64,000 nucleotides of DNA, from the NCBI RefSeq assembly GCF_023278565.1, contig NC_064672.1, positions 5,642,001 to 5,706,000 of the forward strand, in the 5' to 3' direction. A program made the position numbers and the translations under genes. The notes beneath the pieces are model-generated. The model did no database searches, was not told the DNA's origin, and saw only the letters and a program-made list of their open reading frames with translations. The stretch is from Colletotrichum lupini (lineage: Eukaryota; Ascomycota; Sordariomycetes; Glomerellales; Glomerellaceae). Shown here piece by piece: positions 24,333 through 35,371 of the stretch (positions are counted from its first letter, which is position 1; each line of letters opens with the position of its first letter).

Positions 24333-25081
24333 ATGGCTCGCAACAGCATCACCAAGCTCACCGGCGCCGCCGCCCGCACCCTCCGTGCCTCCGCGCAAGC
24401 CCGCTTGGCCGTCCCGCGTCGTTCTGCCCTGCTTCTCGCAGCCTCAAAACCTACAGTGTCTGCCATTTCGGCTCGCAAGCTCTTCACAACTTCATCAATC
24501 GCCCATCGTGGCATTATGCCCGACACCGATGACCCTCAAGTCAAGGATACGCCCAAGGAGGAGGTCAAGATGAGCGTCGTCGAGCTTACAGATGCCGAGT
24601 ACCACGAGCTGTCCGAGACCTACCTTGACAACATTGTCACTCGTCTCGAGGAGATAGCGGATGCTCGCGAGGGAGTCGATGTCGAGTATGCTGTAAGTTG
24701 ACAGACTGAATCTAACTTTTCAGTCCTTGTATCCACTGTCGCCTTTTGCGAAGCTCGGGATTTGTGTCCCGTAACCAAGCAACGAATCACTAATTCTTAC
24801 GGATGCAGGCTGGAGTTTTGACGGTTACTTTTCCGGAATCTGGCACCTACGTGATCAACAAGCAGCCCCCGAACAAGCAAATCTGGCTCTCATCGCCCGT
24901 GTCCGGCCCCAAGCGCTACGACTGGGTCGTCGTCGGCGACTCGCAGAATGACAAGGAGGGTACTACTGCTGGAGCCTGGATCTACACCCGTGATGGCAGC
25001 AGCCTGGACGATGTCTTCCTCAAGGAGCTCGACATTGACTTCAGCATAGCTCCATCGACCTACGGCGAGAACCAGTCCTAG
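24333..25081 (+). CDS. yfh1: Frataxin, mitochondrial iron chaperone
   Basis: Frataxin acts in the mitochondrial matrix, stimulating the cysteine desulfurase complex in iron-sulfur cluster assembly. Exons 24333-24692 and 24809-25081 give 210 aa. The first ~65 residues are rich in Arg, Ala and Ser without acids ([16 protein letters not shown]), a long presequence with likely two-step processing. The mature domain shows the acidic first helix ([16 protein letters not shown]), then the beta-sheet [21 protein letters not shown] with the conserved QIWLSSP, and SGPKRYDW. The C-terminal helix follows (DDVFLKELD). The ATG at 24333 has an excellent context (CTACCATGGC). Confidence 0.97.
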
Positions 25082-25819
25082 TTGGGCAAAAGTGGTCCAA
25101 CAACCGAGGACGATGTTCACAAACTTTGATCTCATGCGAAGGCAGAGACCATTTCATTTCTTTTTCATATGGGCGTGAGCAAAGCATCAAGCTCCTGAGT
25201 GTATTCTACATGGCAACAGGGAGTTCGTAAGGTGGTTTCAGGGATGGGAGGCAAGTACGCTGCCCAAGGGGAGAAAGCGGTGCCGAAGGGTCGATATCTA
25301 GGCCTGTGTACACAAACTTCGTACAGCAAGTGCTCAATCGTGCAGTCCATCTCAGGATTGCATTGAGGCTAGCGAGTCCTGTATTGAACAGGGTCTCAAT
25401 TGTGACCTAATAACGCGATGTGACTGAAGCTGCGTGAATGTTTTGGTATCCATATTGATCTATTTACGGTAGAAACATATTCCCGTTTACTTTCTCATCC
25501 ACATTGGTTTGGCCGTAAGAATTGTCAGACCGCCCACCGTTGCCTTGCTCCAAAGCCCCTCACTCTCTTTGACGTATTACACCACTATTCATCATACTTC
25601 ATGGCAACAGTGTCTTTTGCGGCGGGAGTCTTCCTCTCAGAGTCCAACTCTTTGGTAATAATGCTTAAGCGAAAGTATGGCTTAGCGAGGGTATCGTGGG
25701 TCTCATTTCCAATTTCGTTCATCAGACTCGGCGAGGCGCCATCCATTTCGCGCCCTCGTCCTCTTAGCAATTCCGGCAGGTGTCCCGTCTCCCCACCCTA
25801 TTCTGGGGGAAGTTTGGTG
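25082..25819. other. Intergenic; possible downstream exon of the neighbouring minus-strand gene
   Basis: Holds the frataxin 3' UTR on the left. On the minus strand, 25770-25585 reads as a polar tail (GREMDGASPSLMNEIGNET, ending KYDE) in the style of fungal membrane-protein C-termini. It may be a second exon of the gene at 25820-26293 if an intron of about 60 bp removes the stop codon there; the splice sites are weak (GTAACA donor). Confidence 0.4.
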
Positions 25820-26293
25820 TTACGCAGGCATTTCGTGTCGCTCAACGGGAGCAGGGAGTTCCACGGGCGGGCCTTCACGTGTCTCGGGCATCTCGTGTAC
25901 CACACGCGGCGCCGGCAGTTCAACCGTCTCCCCCGTGTTCTGCGCCATCATCATAGCCGCGTCGTCGGGCTTCTCCGGATCCTCCATGACGGTGTCGAGC
26001 GCCTCATCGCGCGCGGCGAGCTTCCGGGCCCTCCTCCTGTTCCAGAACCAGACGAGGGCGACGACGAAGAAGACGAGGCCCGAGGTGGCGCCGACAGTGA
26101 TGCCAATGATTTGTCCCGGGGCGAGGCCGGACTGCTGGAGTATGTTGTCCGGGAAGGGCGACGAGTCCGAGGTGGTGCCGCCCGTGGGCGTGGGCGTGAA
26201 TGTGACTGTTCTCCCCCCTTCTGTGACGGTCACGGCGGTCGGGACCGTGAAGCCAGGACCGAACCTGGATGTTGGGAATGGGAGCGACATGCT
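25820..26293 (-). CDS. Small single-pass membrane protein with Thr/Pro-rich ectodomain
   Basis: 157 aa from the Met at 26293, which has A at -3; an in-frame ATG at 26470 exists but has poorer context and would add an unusual leader. Residues 1-58 are Ser/Thr/Pro-rich. A hydrophobic segment (about 60-84, IIGITVGATSGLVFFVVALV) is followed at once by the stop-transfer cluster NRRRARK. The cytoplasmic tail has repeated HEMP and ELPAP motifs, common in uncharacterised filamentous-fungal surface proteins. No signal peptide is seen, so either an upstream exon is missing or the segment acts as a signal anchor. The 3' end may extend through an intron to about 25588. Function unknown. Confidence 0.55.
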   Translation of the reverse strand, partial: SMSLPFPTSRFGPGFTVPTAVTVTEGGRTVTFTPTPTGGTTSDSSPFPDNILQQSGLAPGQIIGITVGATSGLVFFVVALVWFWNRRRARKLAARDEALDTVMEDPEKPDDAAMMMAQNTGETVELPAPRVVHEMPETREGPPVELPAPVERHEMPA

Positions 26294-27426
26294 GGGCCGC
26301 ACAAATGTAAAGGACGGGAATGGCTGCGCCAGCTTGGAGAAACTGGTGTGGGTTGTTTGTTTAAAAAGTGGGAAGACGGAGGAGGATTCATCAGAAAGGA
26401 TAACAAAGTGAAAAGCTAAGCTTTGCGAAACTTTTGCCCCAATCCTTTGCCGATTCCTTCTTTCCGGCATCCAAGAGAACGAGCTTCATGGTGTCATCGG
26501 CGCGGGAGGCGCAGACCTTTTTGATAAAGTCCCCATGTCAAGTCCGACGGCCATGGCGTAGATTCCCTGGCGTTCCTGGCGCCCGTCCCTTGATGGGGGT
26601 GTAGCATATGCAGGAGGAATAAGGTACAGGAGAGAGAGAGACAGCGAGGTGTGAGGTGAAGTGAGGTAAAGGTGCGCGATGGGCGTGTGGTGGTGGTCGA
26701 GCGCCGCACCGACTCCCGGGCGTTCTGGCGTAGTGTGAGACGAGGGGACCAACGTCAGATCGCAGAGGCCGTGTGTTCTTTTGATCTCCGGTTGATGTAC
26801 GCCACTTTCCCTCCCACCCAATTTTCCAAGACATTTAAGAACCTCTGAGCCCCATCCTCAATATCCCACCCAGTCCCGGATACCCGACGTGCCCGGGGTG
26901 TGGACGAAATTGGCGCGTTTGGCCAAGGCAACGACTGCAGCCCAGCAGCTGCACTCTGCTCTGCGACTGCGACTGCGACGGATTCATCGTTTTCTGTCGG
27001 TGGACGTCGGTGGCAGATGGCGCGTTGAGAATGTTTCGGACTTTGACATACTGTTTACTTAGCTCTCTCGGCATCGGCGCAAAGCCCGAAGTTGAGATGG
27101 GGCGCGCGCACCCGCATCCGCACACTGTTCATTCCATCTTGTCTAGAGTTCGCTTGCTTGTTTGCCGTGTTGGAGTTCTTCCAGATACCGGTTTTTCTGG
27201 TTGGCTCTGCTTTTTCCTTCTGCCCTGCCCGCCACCGGCTATATCGGCCGGGGTTGGATGACTACAGACTTGCAGTTCTTAAAACCGATCTGTTTCTTCC
27301 TTCTCATGCAGGAGAGAAGCTCACTGTGTAGCTTATTGTGCACAAGGTTGATTTCATTGCATCAGTGGTCAGGAAATGGAGGATATTGTCCGGTACGTTT
27401 GTGCCTTGCTTCCTTGCCTCAACCTC
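26294..27426. other. Intergenic, no gene recognised
   Basis: Lies between two minus-strand genes and should include the membrane-protein promoter and the regulator's 3' UTR. A short GA-rich run occurs at about 26629-26645. Overlapping frames on both strands show no family motifs. Confidence 0.5.
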
Positions 27427-28806
27427 TCAGCCTGCATGCACCTCGAGCACTGCTTGAGGGAAGGCCAGCCACTCTGACCAGTAATCTCCTAAATGCGCCG
27501 AGACGGAGCGGATGATCCACTGGCCAGCGTCTCCAAAGATCCAGTAACTGCGGCACCAGTGAAGGAGGACAGCGTAGAAGGCGAGGATGACGAGGGCTTC
27601 CGGGCGGCGCTGCTTAACGACGTCGATGAAGCCTGTTGTGACGCGGACTCCGAAGGCCATGACGGAGGCGGATTGATGCCTGGATTTCATGGCAATGCTG
27701 CGGTAGATGGAGTACGACTGCCGTAAAGACTCTGTTGCATCACGGCAGGCTTGGAGGGAGACGGGGCCGAGATCGGCTTGGTCGAGCATACTGTGAAGGA
27801 TGTCGACTTCGGAGCGCTCGTTCGGGTCGGGCTTATTAGATTCCAGGAAGTCGACAAAGGGCTTGCAACCGGATTCGCGGATGATGTGCCAGGAACGGCC
27901 GGTGACGGTGCTAACGCCGCGGTGAAGATTGAGGTACCAGGCGAATTGGTCGAGAAATCCGTTGAAGTCGCTACGGTAGCTGCGGAGGGTATCGCAGAGG
28001 ACCTGAGTTCCGAGGCAGGATGCGAAGAGGAACATTGGGATGCAGGTGTCATCGTCGATTTCCTCCTTGGCGTCGTTGAACAACATGAGAGCGCGGGTCT
28101 GGAGCTGGGTTGCCTCATGCTGGTAGAAATCAGCGCGTTGGGGATTCAGCTCGGCCATGTGCTGGGCAGAAAGACCAAGGAGGACGTCCATGAGGTAAGG
28201 GGCGTGGAGGGCAGCCTCGAGGTTCATGTCAACCAAGGGTTTCATAAATACGTCTGCGGCCATGAAGGTGCCCATACGGGTTTCCAGGTGGTGGAGGAGG
28301 CGCATGTGTTCGAGGGTAAAGAATTGGCCGTTAGGGGGGCTCGGTACGCCGCGGTCATCTTCGGTGCGCATGACAAAGTCGTTTACGACTGTGGTGATGG
28401 AAGGTGAGGTTGCAAAGGCAGCCGCTGTTGCGGCGGCGGAGGCGCCATTGCCATTGCTACCGGAGCTGCCCGCTGGGCTGGCGACGAGGGCGGCGGCTGC
28501 GGCTGCTCGCTTGGCGGCCGGGCCAGAGGAGACGGCGGAAGAGCGAGCCGATGCCGGAAGGGAGTCGAGGTAGGAGCAGTGTCGCTCAGCTGTTGCGCAG
28601 TTGACGCAGGTCGGGCGTGTTTCGTCGCATTTCACGTGGCGGCGCTTGCATTCTTTGCATCCGTTGCGAGATTTCCGGTGGGCTCGGCGGAGTTTGACGT
28701 CGCCTGCTGCTGCGGCCGATGCCGATGCTCCTCCCGGTGTACTGACGTCGCCGTTTGTCGAGCCGGTGCCGGGGGCGGGAGAGTTGCTGCGTGAGATGTC
28801 CATCAT
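27427..28806 (-). CDS. Zn2Cys6 transcription factor (sterol-uptake-control-like)
   Basis: Single exon, 459 aa from the first of two adjacent Met codons at 28806; the longer frame upstream opens on TTG. A Gly/Ala/Ser-rich leader precedes the binuclear zinc cluster, with cysteines at 50, 53, 60, 67, 70 and 77 (C-X2-C-X6-C-X6-C-X2-C-X6-C) and the basic motif RKSRNGCKECKRRHVKCDE. That motif, and the downstream FTLEHMRLLHHLETRMGTF segment, match the UPC2-like C6 family that includes sterol regulators. The C-terminal region is helical and resembles the fungal-specific transcription factor domain. Target genes cannot be read from the sequence. Confidence 0.92.
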   Translation of the reverse strand: MMDISRSNSPAPGTGSTNGDVSTPGGASASAAAAGDVKLRRAHRKSRNGCKECKRRHVKCDETRPTCVNCATAERHCSYLDSLPASARSSAVSSGPAAKRAAAAAALVASPAGSSGSNGNGASAAATAAAFATSPSITTVVNDFVMRTEDDRGVPSPPNGQFFTLEHMRLLHHLETRMGTFMAADVFMKPLVDMNLEAALHAPYLMDVLLGLSAQHMAELNPQRADFYQHEATQLQTRALMLFNDAKEEIDDDTCIPMFLFASCLGTQVLCDTLRSYRSDFNGFLDQFAWYLNLHRGVSTVTGRSWHIIRESGCKPFVDFLESNKPDPNERSEVDILHSMLDQADLGPVSLQACRDATESLRQSYSIYRSIAMKSRHQSASVMAFGVRVTTGFIDVVKQRRPEALVILAFYAVLLHWCRSYWIFGDAGQWIIRSVSAHLGDYWSEWLAFPQAVLEVHAG

Positions 28807-30199
28807 TCTCCAGGTACCTCGAGGTTGATTTGTCTCGGCCGGTGGGATGAAAGCGATGTGGAGGGTGGGTAGATTCAAGGTGAGTGGTTTGCCATGGGGC
28901 CTTTTCGACGTGTAGCAAAGCAGGTAAGACGTGGCGTCTGTGGCCGGCAAACGACGAGGGCCTTCCTTTTGTGTTGAAGAACGCGAAAGGAAATGACAAT
29001 GGACGAGAGAAAGAAAAAAGGGAAGTGTTTGAATTCGAGGAATGATTTTGAGGGATGCGAACCCGAGGGAAGCTCAGCCTTTTTTTGGTGGGGGGAGGGG
29101 GAAAGAAAAGATGACCTACGAAGATACTCCGTAGCTTGAATGGATAAGCTCAGGTCAGTCCAGTTAAGGTAGGAACGGTACCTGGCACCACTTGGGAAGG
29201 TATACAGTACAGCGTGCCTACCTGCTCTAGAGACGAAGTACAGACTACAGGGAGTCACAAAAGTAAAGTAAGGAAGGCACTACTGAATATGCCTACCTTC
29301 CCACTAGTTTCGTACAGGGGTGCGGCATCTACCGCGCTCCAACATGACTTCAGCGGGTCCAAGGGCCACCGGTGGACGTTAATACGGGGAAGCAAGTTAT
29401 GGAACTGAGGGAAGGGGCCATTAGGAGGGTCTGCTACAGGGGCTACTCTGCAGCTCAATGCACCCAGAAATTCCTAAACAGGACCTTTAGGGGAGCAATG
29501 GAAGGTCGATGGACGCTGCGCCAACCAAGTCCACGCGGCCCCCTTCCCCCTAAATCTTTATGATAGTGTGGACAGGTGCGCCCACCCACCTGCGTGCCTT
29601 CCTTAAAATGCCCACGCGGTTGTATTAGTAAACACCCTGTAAAACATCTCCGATCCAATGACATCGTCAAGGAAGCCAATTACGCCGGAAATGGCCCGGT
29701 TGAATGATCCAGACCCAGAGAAGCTAATCGTCAACACGATGAAATACATGTATTTAGTCCCTTTGACAAACATGGACATGTAGGAGTTGTTAGTCGGTTC
29801 GTCAAAGTGAGGAAATCATACACCAAGGATTTCGGGCCAACGGTTTGCACAACATTTTCCTCATTTGTCATTCTAGTGCGTCTAAAGTGCTAAATACTAA
29901 GCCAAGGCAGGACACCCGGCTTTCCGCGGTTGATACCTTAGCCCTCCGCCCATCGCTATTATTCTGGAAAATCCAGCGTTGTCTCCGCTGACCTGAATCG
30001 TTCAACTCCTCGGAACGATGATCGTGACATGGATCACTGGCCTTCAAACTCCGCCATGTCTCTCTGTCTTCCATTCCCAACAATTACACTAACAATACTC
30101 CGTAGGTGTGCGCTCACTGAGCATCTCCAATGCGAGCCTCCACACCCAATTTCCGCCGGACGAAAAATCAAAGAGAAGGAGGCACTCTAAATTCCTTCT
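28807..30199. other. Intergenic, no gene recognised
   Basis: About 1.4 kb. The left part is the promoter and leader of the Zn2Cys6 gene and includes a T-rich stretch on that gene's sense strand. No frame has support; several small ones open on non-ATG codons or lack motifs. Confidence 0.5.
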
Positions 30200-31157
30200 C
30201 TATCGCATGGTCTTGCGCATAGAGCCGGGCTGATGCTGCTCACTCTCCACCGCCAAGTCATAGTTCTCCACATCCGAAGCCGACTGCGAACCGCCCTTGC
30301 GGATCTGGAACGCCGAAGGGAACCGGAACCCGAAGGCCACCATGACGAAGAACATGAGCGTGGCGTCGAAGACGTACAGGGTCCACTCGTGACGGAGCGG
30401 GTATCCGTCGCCGCCGAGGACGTACTCGATGAGACGGAAGATGGATCGGACCATGATGCACGCGCTGACAATGTAGAGCATCCACAGGCCCGACTTCCAA
30501 GGCGAGTGGCCCGCCAGGGACGCCTGGGTAGGGTTCTTTGCGAGGCGCGAGTGGAAGACGATGGCGGTGACCCAGAAGATGGCGAAGAGCACAATCTGTA
30601 TGACAAGGCCGGCGACAATAAGGTTCTGTCCCATCTTTTGGCTGCCGTTCTTGACCATGAGACCGCCACCGCTGGCCTGGACGAGGAAGGAGAAGCAGTC
30701 GCCGGTGACGAAGATGCGGGTGAGCCAGTTGATGCGGACCACCGACAAGGACTCGCCGTGGACGCTGCGGATGATGCGGCCGAGGGTCATGTAGACGGAT
30801 GCCGCGAAGAGGGCGGGCGCGATGAGGATCGTGAGGGATTGCATTACGTAGGGTCCGACTTCGCCGGTGCGGTCGCGTGCAATGGCTCTGCCTGCATATC
30901 CGATGATTTCGACTGGATAGGAGATTTCAATGTCAGCCCAGGGTCTTGATACAAGGTAACAATTGGAAGGTCGAAATTGGTCACGTACGGATACCGCCTA
31001 TCACAAAGACGATGCAGAACCACGTCTTTGTCCTGGCAATCTTGTACGCGTGGAAGAGCGTCGCGAGGACGAAGAGGACCTCGAAGATGATGGCGGCGAC
31101 CAGACTGGGCACATAGTGCCAGAGGTAGTAGCCGTTGTAGGACTCGAGGGTAGGCAT
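30200..31157 (-). CDS. RTA1-like seven-helix membrane protein
   Basis: RTA1-family proteins are fungal plasma-membrane proteins linked to lipid flipping, sterol or sphingolipid stress and drug resistance. Exons 31157-30989 and 30912-30200 give 293 aa with about seven hydrophobic segments. Family marks include the N-terminal GYYLWHYVPS segment, then IGYAGRAIARD across the junction, PALFAASVYMTLGRII, TGDCFSFLVQASGGG and FRLIEYVLGGDGYPLRHEW. The intron of 76 bp has a GTACGT donor and a CTGACAT branch-like motif. The C-terminal tail is polar and cytoplasmic-looking. The exact transported or sensed ligand is not known for this subfamily. Confidence 0.93.
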
Positions 31158-34100
31158 CTTGTCAAAGTCTTGAGGATTGCCAGGAATCGGTTATCGGTAG
31201 TTGGTTTGTCCTCCACCTTTGCCCGTTCCCTGCCTGTTATTGTGGGCTGTGATTTTTTCGTGGTATTTGATCGCGAGATTAGACTTGCTTCAAATATTGG
31301 CGTCCGACGGAAAAGAAAGGACTGCTGATTTGCTGTTGTCGATGGAAATCTCGTCCTAGGACCTCGTTGGTGTTGACGTTGTTGCTGGATATGTTGCCAA
31401 GGGCCAAGGGGGTGTCTCGAAGTTGTAGTCCATCTTTATAGCGTCCCCAAGAATGGGAGATGGGGGCGGTTGGAACTTGAGTTTGCTGCTGCGGCCACCG
31501 TATACGCGAACTCTCGAATAAAGTCTCTTTGACGGCATCTCCATACGCGTTTGTCGTGAACAACAGGCAAAGAGTCTAGATGTGTCTGACTATCACCGTG
31601 TGAGATCCAAGCTTCGCTGGTATCCACAGGTGGGGTCTGAGTCTTCCCCATAAGGATGTATACGTGGATTAATTGAGTCGTGATTGGCTCGTGTGTCCCA
31701 CTCCCCTGCTAGCTCTGTGGGTGGATCTCACTACATATTCCTTTCGGTCGACGAATCACGTCCCATCCCATACGCGTACAGAGATTTTGGCCGTGATGTT
31801 TTTGCAATCACAGAGGCTGAGGGAGGCATGCCGGGACTCGTCACCCCACCACCCCTCTGACATTCAATCTCTTCACATTTGTACGGATATCAGAGTGTGA
31901 AGTCCTACCCAATCCAACTTTCCGTCGTTCGTCTGATGCAGGGACAAAGCCACGCCGATAAGGAACATCCCGTTCGGCAAGCTTACGTACCTCACGCAAC
32001 CCCCCTTCCAGTCTTTGGAAGAAGCTGCATTTACGTGTATTTTTCCCCAGCAAAACTTGCAACACAGTGACCAAACACGAGGAAACTCTGAGTGTGGCTT
32101 GGCCAACAGAAAAAGGTCCATCAAACAGCTCCACGGGAACGGCGGCGATCGTGGAGCCATGCATACTTCGTAAAATCACCTGGCCGTCAACCTTGTCTCT
32201 CCATTTACTCTGCGCAATCATTTCGCTCTTCGCATTCACAATTTTGACTTCTGCGCCATGACTTCTAGTGGTGTAGACGAACGGTAGTCTGTATAAATCA
32301 GGTTACCTTTGAGGCTTAGCCCGGAATCCGGCAACCGCTCAGCTGTTTTCGGACTTGACCGGGGTTTCGCTTTCGGTTCGTCTTGGCGTCTGCAGTGGAT
32401 CTCTACCGTCGTTCCGCGCTGCCGGAACCTTTTTACGTTGGCCGCGCTGGCGATGGGAACAGCGGGAGGCGGGAACGTCCTGTCGGTATCGCGAACGAGG
32501 CAGACTGGGCGGCGGACTTGGCTCAACTTTGGATGTCGAGATAAGCCTTTGCGTCACTGCATTGTCAAACTCAATCGCTTGACCTGAACATGGGATGTTA
32601 TACTGTTGTTCGCGAAGGCGTGGCTGTGGTCGCCTTGTTCGACATTGAGTTTTCTTGTCAATATCGGTGAATGCTACTGTCACCACGTGGTGCGCTGCCA
32701 TTACAAGATGACGCAAAAGCACACGATATGTAGTCATCTTCTGTGTACATCGCGACTAGGATACTCGTTTTCGTTCCCAGGCGCCTGCATCTTTGAGAAT
32801 CTTCACTCTTCAACGACTGTGCAAAATACACGGTAGATTCCGTGCAAGTTTCGGTCCACGCATGTGGATAGTGACGAGTTCTTGGTCGTTCCGCTGCAAT
32901 GCTCTCCGAATCCGAGACAAACGCTGAAATGGGTATCGGCGGCTGATTTAAAAGTGTTGGACGGCAGTTCATTTCTATTTTAGGCCAATTGGAAAGTAAT
33001 CTCCATAGCCTAGAATTTGTACTAGATTCTGTACAGAGTACTTGACAAAGTTTATCGTCACTTGATTGCTCACTAGCAGATACACGTATTTCTGGGGGCG
33101 GGTCCACTCCGAGACCCCAATACGTGGAACCCGGGTACTAGGGCCGCCAGACATTGCAAATCTTTATTTCCTCTATCAAGTCCCTTTTTTCATATTTGCT
33201 GACCTCAAAGACCTAGAGACTTGCTGACTCGACATTTTTCAGCATTTGACGTCTGTGGCCAACCGCTCATCATATCTTGCTGCAATTGTAGGATGCTAGT
33301 CTGTCAGACGAGCCAATGTGAGAAACACGTCCACAGCCCACTAGGTACGTTTATACATGCATTCCTCACTTTCTCTTGGTTGAAATACGGCCGAAGCGTA
33401 CAAGCATGATTAGATTTTCAACGTCATACACGTATGCTGAATGACTCGGTGATGGCAGGAGAATCTGAAATCTTCAGTTGGGCCCCAAGTAAAAGGAAAA
33501 CTCTTCACCTAGTGCGGATTTTTCGTTCTCTGTCATACTATCTCATTATGACAGGCCCATGAGTAGAACCTATACGTGTTGTGAGGGGACATGAGAATAG
33601 GTCGATCATAAGAACTTCGAAATTTGCGATGTGAATTTGTGCGAGGGTTTCAGCTCATAACAGTGCCCGGGCTCCAACCCAACCTTTAGCACAACCAGAT
33701 TGGCAGTGTCCAAGGACAGCACTTCGGATTTAGTGATAGTTCGAACTCAATCTGGAGTATTCATCAATCTCTATCTTTGAGAAATGGGCTCTACGTGTAG
33801 GCTATCTGTCGTCTGCGGTGTTCCATGAATATTCTCGACTCGACTTCCCTTCCAGAGGTCAATCTACTTTGAGAGTAGCCAGATGACTAGGTATTTCAAG
33901 TGATTATTGTCTTTAAGAATTATTCACATGCATCCATCCTGGAGAAACCATACTAAATTACTTGAATCTCGCACAAGCTTTATATTAAACGTTCTAGACC
34001 AGGTAGTGCAACAATGGGTTAGGGAAGTTGACCCTACGACGGGACTAGCTAGTAGAGCAACTGTGATATCGAGTCTTGGGGGAATGAAGATGAACCCTGG

Positions 34101-34834
34101 AGAACCGTGGCCAGTGAAGGAGTAGGTACCTGAGCTTGGTCTTTGCTACTCTCAATGCTGTCCCTTCCTTCAAGGTCGCGAACCTCCCGCCAGTCCACGT
34201 GAGTCCCCACTATTTGGAAATCGCATGTGACAGAATGCTGAAACCACCATCTTCACGTGAGCAGGTCATCCAAAACGCATTTATGCAATTGGAAAACGAC
34301 TTGCATGCAAAAAGAGAAAGTTTGAGAGCTGGAATACTGATGCTCTAAGGAGATACCTCTGAGCGTTTAAGCTCATCTCGCCCCATGTTATGAACTTACC
34401 CGATCCCGACGTCACTGTGCGTGTGGCAGCAGATCAACCCCGCCACACAGCAGGGATGTCGCGAGAACATGAAAAACAGAAAAAGCAATAAGCGAATGAT
34501 GTCAGTACCTCCCTCACTATGGCTGCTGCCCGCCCAACTTTCCTTGACTTCTTCGATATCGAATAATTCCAAAACCTTGCAATAGTCCGCAAGCAAATCC
34601 TACCCAGGGACTGTCAGACCTGCACGACTCGCTACCGAAATCTGGCAAGTAATCGACAGCATCCCATCCTTCACCTTGTTCATTGCACTGTTTCGTCCCA
34701 ACCGTACGGCACAGCACAGCGCAACTCCACACTTCATCCCACCTCAGCATTCCATTCCCCGAGCTCCAGCCTCAAGCGTCCAAAAGCTCCTCTTCGAGCA
34801 ACCTCGCACGGCCACCGACGCCACACTTCACATA
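31158..34834. other. 3.7-kb gene-poor region
   Basis: Promoter of the RTA1-like gene on the left. Many short frames, none over about 150 codons and none with a motif. Parts of 33100-34350 are somewhat A+T-rich but keep CpA/TpG, so this is not the same RIP-type sequence as the Copia copies. It could contain an old degraded gene or a non-coding transcript; I see nothing specific. Confidence 0.45.
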
Positions 34835-35371
34835 ATGTCTCCCCCACCAACACCACCCGACGAGAAGCAGACGGAAGAGCAAAAGCAGACCCAAAAAGAA
34901 AAGGTTCTCGCCCAAGCGACCGCCAAGCTCGAAGAGGCACAGAAAGAGACCGAAGCCGCGCAGGCGCTCCGCGAGCGGGCCGAGGCGACCGAGGACCCGG
35001 GGGAGAAGAAGAAGATACTCGCCGAGGCGGCGGAGCACGAGAAAAAGGCACAGGGGTCGGCTAAGCAGTCAAAACGGCTGCAGAGCGGCGTGTGGCAGGG
35101 CGGCATCGGTGGCGCGGGCATCGGAGCCGGACTTGGTACGGGACTGGGCGCCGGGGTGGGTACGTTGGTGGGGGCTGTTGTCGGCGGTGTCACAGCTATC
35201 CCTACGACAGGGCTCGGGCTATTGGTTGGCGCTGGAACGGGTGCGATACACGGGCCTTGGTATAAACTGGAACAGGAGAAGAAGGAGGCTGAGGAGGCCG
35301 AGGCGAATGGGGAGGATGGGGAAGAGTCCGAGGATGGAGAAGGAGCTGAGAAGGCAGTCAAGGCCGGGTGA
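34835..35371 (+). CDS. Coiled-coil plus glycine-zipper protein, function unknown
   Basis: Single exon, 178 aa. The start at 34835 follows a C-rich leader. Residues 1-80 are a Glu/Lys/Ala/Gln-rich helix likely to form a coiled coil (EEAQKETEAAQALRERAEA). Then comes a long glycine-zipper block of about 45 residues (GGIGGAGIGAGLGTGLGAG, then GTLVGAVVGGV) with a short hydrophobic stretch, and an acidic tail ending in Glu/Gly/Asp runs. Glycine zippers can insert into membranes or self-assemble. The architecture recurs in uncharacterised fungal proteins; no function can be assigned. Confidence 0.75.
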   Translation: MSPPPTPPDEKQTEEQKQTQKEKVLAQATAKLEEAQKETEAAQALRERAEATEDPGEKKKILAEAAEHEKKAQGSAKQSKRLQSGVWQGGIGGAGIGAGLGTGLGAGVGTLVGAVVGGVTAIPTTGLGLLVGAGTGAIHGPWYKLEQEKKEAEEAEANGEDGEESEDGEGAEKAVKAG

